Part shown: piece after piece, positions 50,067 through 63,742 of the stretch | Numbering within the stretch: the first letter of the stretch is position 1 | Layout: every line of letters begins with the position of its first letter | Assembly: GCF_027744825.2 (NCBI RefSeq) | Contig: NC_071334.1 | Coordinates: 30,567,937 to 30,631,936, forward strand | Length of the DNA stretch: 64,000 nt | From: Synchiropus splendidus | Lineage: Eukaryota; Chordata; Actinopteri; Syngnathiformes; Callionymidae | Direction of reading: 5' to 3' | Program-made: the position numbers and the translations under genes | Notes under the pieces: model-generated | The model's input: the letters and a program-made list of their open reading frames with translations, nothing else | Databases searched by the model: none | What the model was told of the DNA's origin: nothing

Positions 50067-50645
50067 CAGTTGTACCTTGGTTTTCGAACGTCCCGGAATT
50101 TGAAGAAATCGGAGTTCGAAAAAAAATTCCAAGATTTTTTTGCTTCGGATTTCGAACGAAAATCCAGAACTTGAACGTGCGCGGACCGATCAGCTGACCC
50201 ACAACGCACTTTGTTATTGTGTATAATGCAGCCTCTGTATGCAGACGTGTCCGTTAGCTACATTTACTGACTGTTTGATGTCCTGTTGTGGGCTGGAGCT
50301 GGGACAGGGATGAGGCGAGTCTGGGACAGAGCGTTACTTGGTATATGACTTTGTCACAGCCAAACTGCACAGAAGCGCACATTCAGAGCTGGACACGCAC
50401 CGGGCACCTCTTCACTTCTGGAGAGACGTCACTCACTCGGCAACCCCTCCCACATGCAGCGGCCACACACATAGACGAACAGCGCACCTGCAGCAGACAC
50501 TCTACATTCACTCCTACAAAAGGCTTGGAACGCATTATTTCTTTTTCCATCCATTGTAATGGGAAAAATCGATTCAGATTTCGAACAAATCGCTTCTCGA
50601 ACGGCCGTCTGGAACGGATTGTGGTCGAGAACCGAGGTACCACTG
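50067..50645. mobile_element. Non-autonomous DNA transposon (MITE-like), copy B
   Basis: Same family as 535-1254 and in the same orientation. The ends read CAGTTGTACCTTGGTTTTCG and, reversed, CAGTGGTACCTCGGTTCTCG. The right flank keeps TA while the left flank reads TG, probably a later mutation. The two copies are nearly identical over about 250 bp of interior, but B lacks 115 bp (A: 756-870) and about 11 bp near A: 1121-1131. Confidence 0.85.
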
Positions 50646-50704
50646 TAAATGCTGTCCCTCCTTGAATAACAGGTGTTGTCAGTTGTTACTCACTCATTGT
50701 GAAT

Positions 50705-50844
<140 letters not shown>

Positions 50845-53800
50845 TAACGTATTTCATTAGATTTCAAGTTCAAAATCACTGTCATTTATTTCCTCATTTG
50901 AATGACCACTGTTGCCTGCTTCTCATGTTATTTCAACATCATATTGGATTTCAACCTGCAGCATCCTGGTCATTTACTCCAGCCACATGTTTGTATTGAT
51001 TTCTATCTTTGCTCTTAATACATCCGAGCAATGCCAGACTTCTTATGATTTCATCCCCTCCTCCGTTGTGTACATTGCTCCAGCTGGCTTCTGGCATCCC
51101 AAAGATCGGCAGTTAAAAACCACACATGATGTATAATTCATTCCCCTCGGTTCCGCCCAGAACTGATTTGATTTATGTATGAACGTCTCCCACCCCCAGC
51201 AATATCCGTCTCCTGTTGCTTCACTAATTTCTCAGCCATATCTTGCCAGTCCTGTTGTGAATCGAAAGTATATTTTCTCTGAGTCATGAGAGCAGATAAC
51301 ACATATTGATCCTCATGTGGTGGACTTTGGTTGCCAGAAACAGGATTGCATGCTGGAGACGCGGATAATATATTTTATTTCTTCTTCTGTTGAAGACTCT
51401 CAATACACAACAATTGCAAAGAAACGGGAGGATCGCGATGACGAAGAAGATCCTTGGTGATGGACAGCTTTGGGAATGAGGAGGAGAGTCGTGGGTTGGA
51501 TGAGTTGAGGGTAGCAAAGTGTACTGGCAGGCAGAGTTGCACCTCCTTTTTGGTATCATAGTTATACATCAAATCTTTGCAATATATGTGTGTTGGTGTG
51601 AGAGTTCAACGATTAACCACCTTGTTAATCATATTAACTGTATATTCCTCCTCATGTTTTTAGTATTATAAGGAATCAATTTGCAGTTTATCTTTAATTG
51701 TTTTTAATTTGAGTCAGAACCATGACGTCTTTTCTTGCCCAACTTTTCTCACAGAGGCGCCATAACAAAACTACAATTTCAATTATTTACTTCGGCCCTG
51801 GCAGTTTATTTCCCGAGGTTTCCCCAGTTGCCACATCAGCGCTCTTATTCCGGCTTCCCAATTTGTGGTTTTACTGCAGCTTCCTCAAGCAGCACCACAA
51901 CATTTGTTTATCACTGCTCATTTATTCTGGGGAATGACACCTGAACAGCAGGCAGGGGGTTCACAGGTTGATGGAGAAATTGAGGAGGGGAGCGAAGAAG
52001 GAAGGAGAAAATGAGGGAGCGATTCTGAACTCTGTTTTCATGAAGGATAATTTTCCTCCCCACAAGGCAGCGATTGGCATTAATTACCCAACAGCTGCTA
52101 ACAGATGAATATCATAATTAACCAGGTTAGATTTGATTCATTAAAAGCTGGCGCAGAATAGGATTTCCAAAATCGTAAGCATTTTCGGTGAGAGACCCCA
52201 CACGTGAGGACAAAAGGTCTGCCATTCATTCTTATGTACGTGGTGCTCATCGTCGTACACCACACCACGCTACGTTGAGGGTGACCATATTTGGACTTTT
52301 GAATAATACATTAAATAAATGTTTTCATTTCACTGACTCATTCGTGTGTTCATTTTCTTTTGCTCAGTATTTTCATGGGTTTGGCTGGTGCTGCAGCCCA
52401 TCCCATAGCTGTGAATTTCTTTGTTTTTCTAAAGCTTAAGTGTGAATTCATTTCCTCCTGTATGTTTCCAGAAGCAAAACCAAACACAGATATGGAGTGT
52501 TCAATTCCTCTGCATTTTTTTTTTTTATATATATGAAAATAAGTATCTGTGGGCTTATTTAAATCAGTGTGGAATACATTACAGTTTACTGCAGTTTCCT
52601 CAAAATGGTAATGCATTATTCATTATTGTCTTGACAGGTTTAATTATTTAGAAACCAACGCAACAACATGTAGCTGAAAACCACATCTGAACCGTGATGT
52701 TTATTATGATCAAGTTCTGGGGCAGGTTATATGGTCACGCCAATTGATACAATTTCATGTACTCATTGGGTCACAGACTTAAGTATCTTTAATTATACAA
52801 GTTGACCTTGACAACAAGGATGTGCTAGTAAAAGTTTTCATGAGATCTTTTCATTGCCAGTACCTTGTTATGCAATAGCTCCCAAACAGGACTTGTTGTC
52901 ATACCCTGTAATGCTTGTCCCGTCAGTTTTAGATTGTCTTTGCAGAAAGAGTCAGGCTAATATACACAATACCTGCATCATTTAATAGATTACAAAAGCA
53001 GTTGCATTGCATTTTAACTGTGCAGTAGAAAGATATTTGTGTGGCTGGTGTCTGTTGTCTATAGAGGATATTACATCATCACCACTCTTCTAGAGTTGTC
53101 ACAATACTAAAATTGCAAACACAATCGAAGATATTCCATACTATATAACACTTTTGAAATGACTATTTTAAAAATGACTAACACGAAAAACATGAATAAC
53201 TAAATTAATTAAGTATTCTGAAAAGCACGACAACAATAATACGAGTAGTTGCAGGTCAACCTCCCTGATTCAGTCGAAAACAACCAACATTCATTGTGCA
53301 GCAAGCTAAACTCAGTGAGCATGGACTGCAAGTCAGCCACAGCCAATAACAAAACAACCAACAAGAATGATGCCACCAGGCAAATGGTAATTGAGAAGCG
53401 CGTCACTAACCTGTCATGAAGGCCAGGATGCACAACTGCTGTCTCTTCTGAGTGAATCCCATGTATATACATAATGTGAGGATGAAAACGTTTTACATCT
53501 CTTCTATTTTCTCTGCTGCTCTCATGACAAAGGAAAACCCTACAATTTTCACATGTGCAAATCAGACTGGTGACACTAGTCTTGGTGTAGTGTATCTCAC
53601 CTTTAACCGATGATGACCCGCCTTCACACCCCCACATCCACAGCAATATGTGCTTGCTTCTCTGCCTCGCTACGTTTGTCAAGTTTAAGGAGTGATATTT
53701 GTTCAGCCACACTGGTTTCCACACTCTCTGTTGCCAAGACACAGAGGAGCCGCGCCAACACTTACCAATCTGAAGGACGAGTCCGTGACAAGGACTGGAT

Positions 53801-56800
53801 TCAGCAACAAAATATTTCGCATTCTGGTGCACAAATAAACAGAAGGCACTTGTGTAACGGTAAAATCGGCCTATATTTACCAGGAAGCAGACAACAGACA
53901 ATATTACCAGTCTTGGGCAAATAAAGATTGGTGAAAAGGGCCAGAGACTGTTGTCTGTCAGAGAGAGAGCGAGATGGACTTGGTGGAGCCCAAAAATGCC
54001 CTGGTACAGCATACTCTTTTCACTCAGTGTTAAAGCTACACCATCACATTTACACACAGTCACCCACGGTACTCTTCCCACCCTGCCAGATTTCCTTCTC
54101 CTGCCTACAAATTGAGCTCAGCTGCCTTTCATTCTCCAGTAACCTACTTTCCCCCTCATCACTCTCTTCCTGGCTGCATCCCTCTGTCCTGCCCTCGTCG
54201 ATTACAGCAGCACGGGTCATCAATAAGTGCCGTGTTAGTTTATATAGCTAATAATAGGACATCACCGCTGCATCTTTGAGGATGAATAGACAGATGCCGC
54301 TGCTAAAGTGTGGGATCGACTCGCGGGCTCATCTGTCTCTCTCAGCGCGGATGTCTCCCCCAGGGCCACTACAAGGTTCCTGAAATCATATTCCACTCCT
54401 TTGAATTTCGGCACAATTCATGAGCTGCGGGGGAAGCAGGGGAAAGGTATATCAGATAAGCTAATGTTTATTTGCCTGTGTACACTGCTGCCGAGAAAGA
54501 CTGCTGACCATCTCATTTCAGCTCCTGCGAGACAGTAAGGCTGAGAGGCTGCAGATAAGTGGAGGGGTAGGATGGAGAGAAGAGGAAGATAAGCAGGTAC
54601 ACAAGTACGTGTGTGAGTGTACGCTGAAATAGAGAGGCACATGCCAGGAGAGTGATGTGGTGCATAAGGGGCCCTAAACATCTTCATTCACTGGAACAGC
54701 TCTTACAATTTTTTTCCCCAAAATGCCTCCCTTGATCAGGGAGCGCAGACATCCACCAAGCTCACACCCATCTTTGTTTTACCCAATGTAATTGCCTTAA
54801 CGTCATCTTTGTAATTTGACACGGTTTCAACAACTTAAATAAAACACTGAGCTCAACTGGACAACCGGTGGTGGAACTGGCTTTCACAACATATAGAGTA
54901 TTACAGAGTTACACATCCTTCAAAAGGTTTTTGGATTAGTACACCAAAAGTGAATCACCTTTTCCTCACCCATGTCCAGAAAAAAATCATTGAAGTCGGT
55001 TTTTTGAGTTGTTTTACCGACAGACAAACGCTGACAAATGCATTACTGCACAGGTGGAAAGAAGGTTTTTTTTTTTTTTTTTAGGGCGGGTCCATATATT
55101 ATGGATAAGAGCATTAAACAATTTGCTGTCTGTAGTAACCACAGCGTGGCATAATCTTTGCTTTTTACTCCTGCAGCATGCATTTCTCATTCATTTGCAT
55201 GGATGAGCCCTGGAGCACTTGTGAAGGAGTGCATAGACGTCTGCTCTGTAATTACCAATTATTTCAAAGCATGTGAGTTTTTAAGTAAGGGCCCTTTCAC
55301 CAGTGGTAGTAGAGCTGGGGTTTTCTGGAAATATGGTTTACCTTGCATTTTAGTGTGTTGTGGGGCTAGAGCTCTTCATTCTGGTCCATTTACAGTAAGT
55401 CTTATCAGTGAATGTCTTGGTGCGTTAAGCAGCCAATCGTTTGACCACACCATGTGTGTGGGTGGTGAGATAGGAAGATGCTGTCCTGCCCAGAGACTCG
55501 GAAGAAAATGATCACTGATTTGGATGAAGCTCCATGCGATCCCAACACAGGTGCCTATAAACAGGGGTTTATAACACAAACTGTTGCAACGTTTTCTTCA
55601 CTCCAGAGCAAGAATGAATTACACGCACGTCAAAGAGCACCCCAGCCTATCTTTGGGCCACCATATATTTAAGACAGCTAGTCTGAAGTGTGTGCCACGC
55701 AACACACTCCGGAAACAGCCCAAAATGCCACACTCAATTCAGTGTTGTTGTTAAATATCGCTGCATATTACATACAGTATCTTTAGACTCATCCTTGTTT
55801 TTATTCACGTTATATAAGTGGATTAGCATATGATGGTGAGTTGGGCTTCACGATGGCCCCTCTCTCCTCCGTGGATTGAAGGAAAATCCATCCAGATTAC
55901 TAATGATGATGAAACAGAAGGAAAACATTGCGGTGTTATTAACTGTGAAGGGAGAGAAAATATGAGACCCACGGATGGATGATGTGTGTGATGTAAGGAG
56001 ATTGCGCAACCTCATTTTGACTCGGTGGATCATTAACGTGTTATTGTTTTATGGAAGGAGAGGAAAACAGAGGGAGCTGGATGTTGATGAGGAAACTTCT
56101 AAAAGTCAAAAGCATGTAACAGTCAGAGTTACGACTGTTGTTGAGGGTAAAGCACCAGCGCTTTGTTCACCAGCAAAACAAGATGGGTAATTGTAGTCTG
56201 GGGTTTAGAGACCGCTCTGATGCCGACTGCTTCTGCAGTCAGGTCTGATTCCACCTAATAACTGCGTGCGCTTTGTCTTTGGTTGAAAAAGAATGCGTGA
56301 GCGGAAGAGTTTTTTGAGAGAGGAGTCTCATTAGCAGAGCAGGAGGAGCAGATTGTGGGTCAAAAGCTTCAGGAGGTTGATTACATGCAATTACTGACTA
56401 TCAGAGACTTGGCCTCGGTCGGGCTGCACTGAGCATGAAGGTGACACTTGATGCCTATTGACTCAGTGTGAGGGATGGAGATGACCGTGCCGTGGCTGGT
56501 GTGTCACGCTCGGGCACTGTATATCGCTACGTATGAAAGCGTGAAATGGAAACAGTTATTTTGAATGGCTGTATAGTTGGTATTGTGTTGATGGATAAAC
56601 AAAGCGCACTGTTAGAATTACTGATTTTTATAGTTTTTTTAGTTTTGTTTGTGTCCACTGTAAGACATTGAAACTTGGCTTGTATGCCTTCGGTAAAAAA
56701 AACTCATCTGAAGTTTTAAGTCGAACAAATACTTTGAATTCGCTGCTGGAGGGCACAGTGCAGCTTTTCAGAACAGGCTGTTGGGCATCGGAGTGTCTTT

Positions 56801-58269
56801 ACCTTGTCAAAAAGATTGTTGCTTGTTTCAAATGAATTAGATTGTAAGATGCAATATTTTTCAGTTTGGTGTCTTGTGGCTGCAACAGCAGGTTTTGCTA
56901 TCAAAGGCTCTGTAGACCCAGTAATTGGGGATGACCTGGATGTTACAGTGATGTAGTACAGTACATATAGAAATAGCTCGAGAACAGCACACTTTCAAGA
57001 CTTATGAATCGCATTTTCATGATCTACAAGTAGTTTTACTCCAAAGAAATGCAGGGTGAATACATACATACGGAACTCAGTGGTGAAGTCATTTTTTCTC
57101 TTTCCTTCACCGTGGTGACATCATCTCATGTCTTATTTGGCATCAGTCTGTTGAGCAATGTATAGTGTCATCTACAGATTTTTTTAACAAAGTTAAATTT
57201 TTACTGGATATAGCTGTTTCATGTGAGGTAAAAATAACGGAGGATAAATCCTCTCAGATTGTCACTGTTAACGTGTTTCTTTGCAAAAACGCTTGATAAA
57301 CGTAATTCGTATAGAAAACCAAAACTGCAAAGATAGTTTTGCACATACAATCCACACAAATTTGGCATTTTGTTCGCACTTTCCTCAAGTTTACACTTAC
57401 TGTTACACCATAGTGAAACACCCTACCTGGCAGACCCTGAACCACACTAAGCATTTCCCCTGGTGGTAAATGGGTCATCACTGGTGACATGTTGTCACAG
57501 GTGTCAGCCCCCAATGGAGTCATACATCATTATCATCACTATCTCCGTCCTCCCTATCTGTCTGTCTTTCTCTGTGTCGTGGAGCAGGTTGCTCCCGGTT
57601 GATGGACACACTCCGCTGGAATATAAACTCAGTTCCAGAAAACAATGCAATGGTAAAAAACAGGGATCTGTCACCTGGGAGCACTCTGTCACTCTGGACA
57701 GTTAGAACCCAAATGGAGACACAAAGAGATACGGCAAGAAAAAGAGACCGACTTAAAGATCCATAAATGCCTCATTTTTTCTGGGGACAAGGCAGGAGAT
57801 CGTTAAGACAAACAAAAGGCCAAATGTTATTGCGGATGCTGTGTTTTCGTGAGTGGTGCTCCATCATCGTGATGAATCCGGGCTCAACTCTTTGACAGTC
57901 ATGGGCTTTCAGGTATTTATTGTATTTGTTGGGTTGTTTTTTCCTCACTGGCTGGTGACTGATGAGCTCTGTCTGAGAGAGGAACTCCCTGTTTGCCTGC
58001 CACTGGAGCTTCCTACCCAGATACAACCATGTTGCAGAAACCTGGATTCTGACCAGTCGTGACAGCAGCGCGTGGGACAGTCCGTGCGTGTGCGTGTCTA
58101 CTCCCTGCTTAATGCAAGACAGACACACTGTAATGTGACAGTTTCACCTCCACTTCACAGAGATTTTCTCTGTGATTCCCTCGGCGGTTGACTGAAAGTT
58201 CACTCTGGGACCTAGTCTTGGCTATATCACCTCTGAATCATGGTTGGCTGGTAAACTGTATGATAAACA

Positions 58270-59640
58270 TATCCTACTCGTCTTGTAGAAAAAACAAATA
58301 TCACAAGAAGCCATGAATGACTACAGGCCTACAGTATGCAACTAGAAAAATGAGCTATATAGGGAGAACTTGATCAAAAAAACAAAAACAACAATTGAGG
58401 GACAGAAAAGAAATATCAATAAATACAAGAAAAACTGAGGTATATAATGGAATGCGCAAAGAAGACGTATTGCAGCCTCAGAGCAACATCAAGGAGACGG
58501 GGGAGATACTGAACAGAAAACTAGAAAACAAAAAAAACAAGATACAACTTCCAAATTTCATTTCAAGATAAAAAAAAAAGAAAACAGGACATCATGGAGG
58601 GATTTTTTTGTCCATGAACACTGGATGTACAGTTGTAGCACAGGCACAAAATAACAAGTGGAGTAGGAGAAGCTGGAGCCGCAGATCCATGTTCATAAGT
58701 GGAGCAGTCGATGTGGATATTTTGGATGTGCTATCTAGTTATGAGAACAAGACATCTGTGGATAGTGATGGTACTGACAAGGACATTTAAAAAAAACAAC
58801 TATAGACTGCATTTATGGATCTGTTTCCTCTCACTACAAACTCAGAATACAGAACAATACATGGCATCCCTCTTCAATACAGAAGAAGGTTGCCATGGAT
58901 ATCCCCGTCCACAAAGAAGTAAATTAATTACAGACCAGTGTCAGTGTTATCTCAATTCTCTAGACCAGATATATTCATAGAAACAACATCTACTCAACAG
59001 TTTAGGTTTATTGCATCTATAATGGATGAAGTAAGAGCAGCAGTTGAACAGTAAAGGTATGCGATAGGAATATTTCTAGCTTTAAAAAAGCACTTGACAC
59101 CATTGACCATGATATATTGGTCTCAAAACTGGAAGGATATGGGATCAGAGGCCCAGCAAATGGCTGAGCAGGAGTCGCTAGTACGTGGAATCAGATAATG
59201 TTAGATCAAGAAAGAGAGTGCTAAAATGTGGAGTACCTCAAGGCTGAGTTCTGGGACCTAAATCGATTGTTTGCAGATGAGACGCATTTTTATCAGTGTA
59301 GAGGAGCTAAAAGCATTAAAAGAGAACACAGAAATGGAAATGAAGAAAATGAAAAACGTGACAAATATAAATAGACTTGTCTGTTGAAACCAAGTTCATG
59401 GTCCTTTCTAATTGAAATGCGGATGGTAACTTTTTCTTGACCATTACTGGAAAGATATTGGATCTAGAATCAAGAGGTGAAATAAAAGAGCGTTGAGAAG
59501 CACATAATAATCAACGGCTTGCTAAAACAAGAATTCTGAAATTCCCTAAGCTAGTAGAGAGACAAACCCTGCTGATCATGTTTTGAGCCAGAAATGGACT
59601 GCTACCGGATCATCTACCGTACAATGACTCCTTTACACTT
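58270..59640 (+). pseudogene. Degenerate LINE pol remnant (reverse transcriptase)
   Basis: Conserved blocks appear in order on the plus strand but in changing frames: 'YENKTSVDSDGTDKDI' (fingers region), 'YRPVSVLSQFSRPDIFIET', 'KKALDTIDHDILVSKLEGYG' with 'GIRG', 'KCGVPQG' followed by a stop before 'VLGP', a decayed 'FADE-HFYQC' in place of the catalytic F-A-D-D box, and 'KFMVLSN'. Multiple stops and frameshifts separate the blocks, so it is inactive. The A-rich leader (58280-58600) probably belongs to the same element's endonuclease-RT linker. It resembles jockey/L2-group LINEs of fish. Confidence 0.8.
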
Positions 59641-61844
59641 TGATGCATGCCTTGCATCAAACTTCCACTGAATAAAGTTCATTTAAATGTTTCTTTAAAT
59701 GATCATTTTGGTTCTCCTCCGTATACTGTATGTTTTGCAGTTTTTCTTATGTTGCCAAGGATTAGCTTCATGCATCTGGTGGATTTGATGTCACTTGAAG
59801 GTCACCGGTCTTGCCAAAGACAATCATTTTGGAAGCCAATGGATGGTGTTCTGGTGGCTCTCACTAGGCTCATTTCCATATCAGTGCAATGTCATATCCT
59901 TGGTTACAGCTCAACATTAAACCATGTGCCAGACAAACTCATTAGATGGTCTTGTTCCACGATCTTTGACAAGCAGCAGAATGTCATTGTTTGAAAAACA
60001 TTATGCAAAGTCTGCAGTGCATCCTTTTGAAATCTCTTTTTGCTTTCTCAGTAAACCATGAAGACTCGCTATGGTAGTGCTGACGTTGGGTTTGACCACC
60101 CAGACTTGTTTCTTAGTTGTTTGGCCTCCAGGTCAGATTCCACCACAGTTAATGTCAGCTTTGCCACTGTTCTTCCTTCCCTGTATCATATCCATTAGGC
60201 TCTGACCCTTCTGTCAGCACAGCAGCTTTTCACTCTCTGACAAACACATATTCGGTTTGCACCAATGCCCTTCACACGCGAGTTGTTTCCGTCCACTTGT
60301 GCAGCGCACATGCCACTAGGTAGATTCTTTGATGCTTAAATACGAGCGTGAAGTCAGTCGAAATGACACATGAAAATACCGTTACAAACGGTTGCCTCCA
60401 TCTGCTGTAGAGCTGGAGGCCGAAAAAAAAAAAAAAGAAAAGTCAAGGGAAACTGTACGATTGAGGCAACGAGGAGGCAAAGTAGTGGATTATGCTCTGA
60501 GCATATTTTCTCATTGGACTGTGATGATTGTTATCACTTCTTCCCAACAGCAGCAAAGGAATTTCTTTAAGCTTCCAAACAGATTAGGCTCCGCAGCTCG
60601 CCATCATCAGACTCACATATTTCTAACAGCTCTCTGTTTCCATCTTATATTGTTGATTTGGTTGGACTTTAACAATGTCCTCTGAGACATGTGACGTGAC
60701 AATGTGGATGCTGGAATCGGCGATAAATGGTCCTTTGTGAATAGCACCGGGACACAAAGTCACAATGAAAATCGATATATTGTCAACGGACAAGAAGGTA
60801 TGACAGAGGACCCTAATCACAAAGGAAGGGTGAAGAAGGTCATTGAGTTTTGAAAGGCTTCAGGAAGAACAGTCAGGGGTTGATAGTTCTGCCGTGCTGC
60901 CGTCATTTCCCATGGTAGACTTTCAACCATCCCATTCTCTCGCTATATCTGTTTAACGGTCAGCCCTCATGAGCATTTGTCAGCGGCGTGTGATGAGTTT
61001 AGAGTTGGCAGCGCACATTAAACTGTATCTCTGGAGCATTTTACAGATTCCCTGTGAGCTCCATCTCTTCCTAAATGGGAGTGTTGTTGACGCACTAATG
61101 AGCGGAGACAAAGCTAGCAGCATATGGTGATCGTAATGAGATAAACAATGTTTGGAAAACAAGTCCATATATCAGATTGGAGACCTGATTTGTCTTTTTG
61201 GAGCAGAACAACCTGCTGACTAGAGTGTAGCAGCCTTCAGGCTAAGCTACATGCCATCTATTATTAATGATCGGAGTTTGACTTCGGGGAACTGAAAAGA
61301 ATATATTTAAGATAAAGTACATATAGCTAATAGAAATATAGTCTCTCCAAAGGGAACAGGGTCTGCCGTCCTTCCTTGTTGACCTCCTGAAAACCCCTTT
61401 GCAACGGGTCCAGGATATAAATGACCAGCTTTTCCTCTTTGAACTGCTCTCTGATGGCCAAGCATCTCACCCTATTTCTAAATGAGTCTTGACACATAGA
61501 TGGGCCCACTGTTAAACGGAAGCAAAGTCTACCATGAAGACATTTGATCTACAAAGCATTTCCATGAAAGGATTGTGGATTCTGTTCTCCACGTCGCATA
61601 TACTATGCAGTATTCTCCAGCGGCCCATCAGCGTAGGGGCTCCCGATGCTGGGATTTCACACGAATCTCAGTAGTTTTCCACTGTTTTGTCAACATGTAG
61701 CGGAGTGTGACTCGCAACTCCCTCACGTGAATTTGCGAAATGTACAATGGTAGGGGAAGGTACCACCTTCTTGTCTGCGTTACACTAGACTGACTCTACT
61801 CTACTCATCTGATGTTATTTTGCTGAGGAATTTACAACTCAAAA

Positions 61845-62000
61845 CATTTGCCTCTGCTCAGCTACTTATCTCAGTTGCTCAGCTATGTGTGAGATGCCTG
61901 CTAAGCTAGTTCCGTCAGCTGAAAGTGAGATGCCGTTTTCACGGCCAAATGAAATAAGCATTTGTAGGAGAGCCATTCTAGCCAATCGGACCGTGAGGAA
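61845..62000 (+). repeat. Dispersed repeat, copy 2 (partner of 6385-6595)
   Basis: Shares 'catttgcctctgctcagcta', 'cttatctcagttgctcagct', 'ggccaaatgaaat' and 'tctagccaatc' with the reverse complement of the first copy. The ORF spanning it (61885-62274) is therefore repeat-derived and not a gene. Confidence 0.65.
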
Positions 62001-62390
62001 GGCAGTACCTCTCCCTACCACCCTATGTTCTGCAAGCAAGCCTCCCTCACCAAAGCCTATTAAGGTGGGCCATAGAGGATTTACAATGCGCTCTACTTTT
62101 GCCTACATTCCTACCCTGACTTTCCCATCAGAGAGAGCCACTACGCTAGGAAAACAAATCCTGGGGGGAACTGCTGTGTTTCAATTCATTCAATTAATAT
62201 TTAAGGACCTTTGTCTCTCAAAAATGTCAGGGAAGTGGCAGTTGGGTTCAGGACATAAGGAGGTGTACGTTTGATTCATAATGATTTATGGTGGGTCAAA
62301 AAAAAGAACACTGGAACTGTTCAGGTGAAGTTGTGTGGTTGAGCCAGCAGAGCAATTCAAAGTTGCACTTTGAACAGCTGGTTTGCTCCT

Positions 62391-62395
62391 ACTGT

Positions 62396-62426
<31 letters not shown>
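62391..62426. repeat. (GT)n microsatellite
   Basis: About 17 GT units with one interruption. Confidence 0.97.
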
Positions 62427-63457
62427 AGGGATGATGAAATACGTATGTTTCCACTGCGAGTGCAAGTCAGACTTCTGAGGACACAGGGGAGAAATTAATG
62501 TTAAAATGTCTTTCTGTGGAATAAGAGACAGGACCACGGCAAGCTCACCTCATCCGTCAGTGCAGCAACAAATAAGGACACTTCCGTCAGGACAACTTCT
62601 GTCCACCGACTCACGATAGCTCCGATGAAGGGATGGTGACTGACTGGTTAGGAATCAAATGTGTACCTGTCCCCGACATTCCCATCAACAATTTGCTTTC
62701 CATTCTTTTTGATCATCGAGAATGAGGCAAGGATTTTGACTGGCTTAATGCATCCACACACGCCGGAATTCTACTGCCTGATCTGATAGGAGTGTGATGT
62801 TTCTGGGCGTAAACCTCGGCATCAGCCAATGCTGCCTGATCGTTGTTTCTCTCACTCAGTCATCACCCACTGAGACACACTAGAAGGTGCTGCTCCGTGG
62901 ACTCCATCACAAGGTAGCGGACAGCAAGGAATTTTACACCCACAAAACTTCCGTGAGATCAGTGGACCGACAGTTCTCTCCTTTCCCGTCACACTGCAGC
63001 AAAGCGCTACAGACCAGAAGGACGAGGTCACGAAAGATACCAGCCTCCTTAATAACTGTAAACAAACACAAGTGCAAATAAATAGGAAGCTCTCGACTCT
63101 GGCAGCACACTGGCTCACACATAACCTGCTTACTATTCCCAGTGTGACTAAATATGCAGAGAGAAACTGAGAAGACCCCGTGCACTCCTTCACACGCAGG
63201 CACACAGTCATGCTGAATGACTGGGGCTAGTCAAGAGCTCTAACTTGATGTAAATAAATAGGGATTTTACACATTATCAAATCCCACGTCCAATATTGAA
63301 TCGAAAATGGGTTTCCAGAGAGATGTCCTATTTATCTAATAATCCTGGCAGAAGTTTTCCTCAAGGACACAGGCATCTGTGTCAGAATCTATTTTAAAAA
63401 ATAAATCCAAGTGTTTTATACCAATACTGTGCTGGGAATTACTCACAGGAAAGCATC

Positions 63458-63560
63458 TGTAGCAGAGTGGTGCAGTGCCTTTCAGTGGGGAAGCCATTGC
63501 ATCTGGTGAATTCAGATTAGATTCCTATCCACCCTTGGCTTATCATATTACTTACTTGAA
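63458..63560 (+). repeat. Possible tRNA-derived SINE head
   Basis: TAGCAGAGTGG at 63460-63470 fits the RNA polymerase III A box consensus. GATTAGATTCC at 63515-63525 matches the B box GGTTCGANTCC at most positions, about 45 bp downstream. No cloverleaf is intact, and a tetranucleotide array follows at once, as is common at the 3' ends of fish SINEs. This could equally be a decayed tRNA pseudogene or chance. Confidence 0.35.
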
Positions 63561-63564
63561 AACT

Positions 63565-63565
63565 A

Positions 63566-63639
<74 letters not shown>

Positions 63640-63656
63640 CGTCCTTCCGTCCATTC

Positions 63657-63707
<51 letters not shown>

Positions 63708-63742
63708 CGTCCGTCTGTCCGTCTGTCTGTCTGTCTGTCTGT
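63565..63742. repeat. (CTGT)n tetranucleotide array with CCGT variant units
   Basis: About 178 bp of CTGT units contain two clusters of CCGT-type variants (about 63634-63658 and 63702-63721). Each cluster interrupts otherwise pure runs. The translated CLSV/TDRQ frames on both strands have no meaning. Confidence 0.98.

Noticed and set aside
53928..54251. Search for shisa9 exon 3 in a plus-strand frame with acceptor-like sequence
   Set aside because: The translation does not resemble the Shisa9 cytoplasmic tail, and the phase cannot be justified.
61885..62274. 129-codon plus-strand open frame
   Set aside because: Its first part lies within a dispersed repeat that also occurs inverted at 6.4 kb, and there is no domain similarity.
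63565..63742. CRISPR-like regular repetition
   Set aside because: The unit is 4 bp with no spacers; it is a eukaryotic microsatellite.
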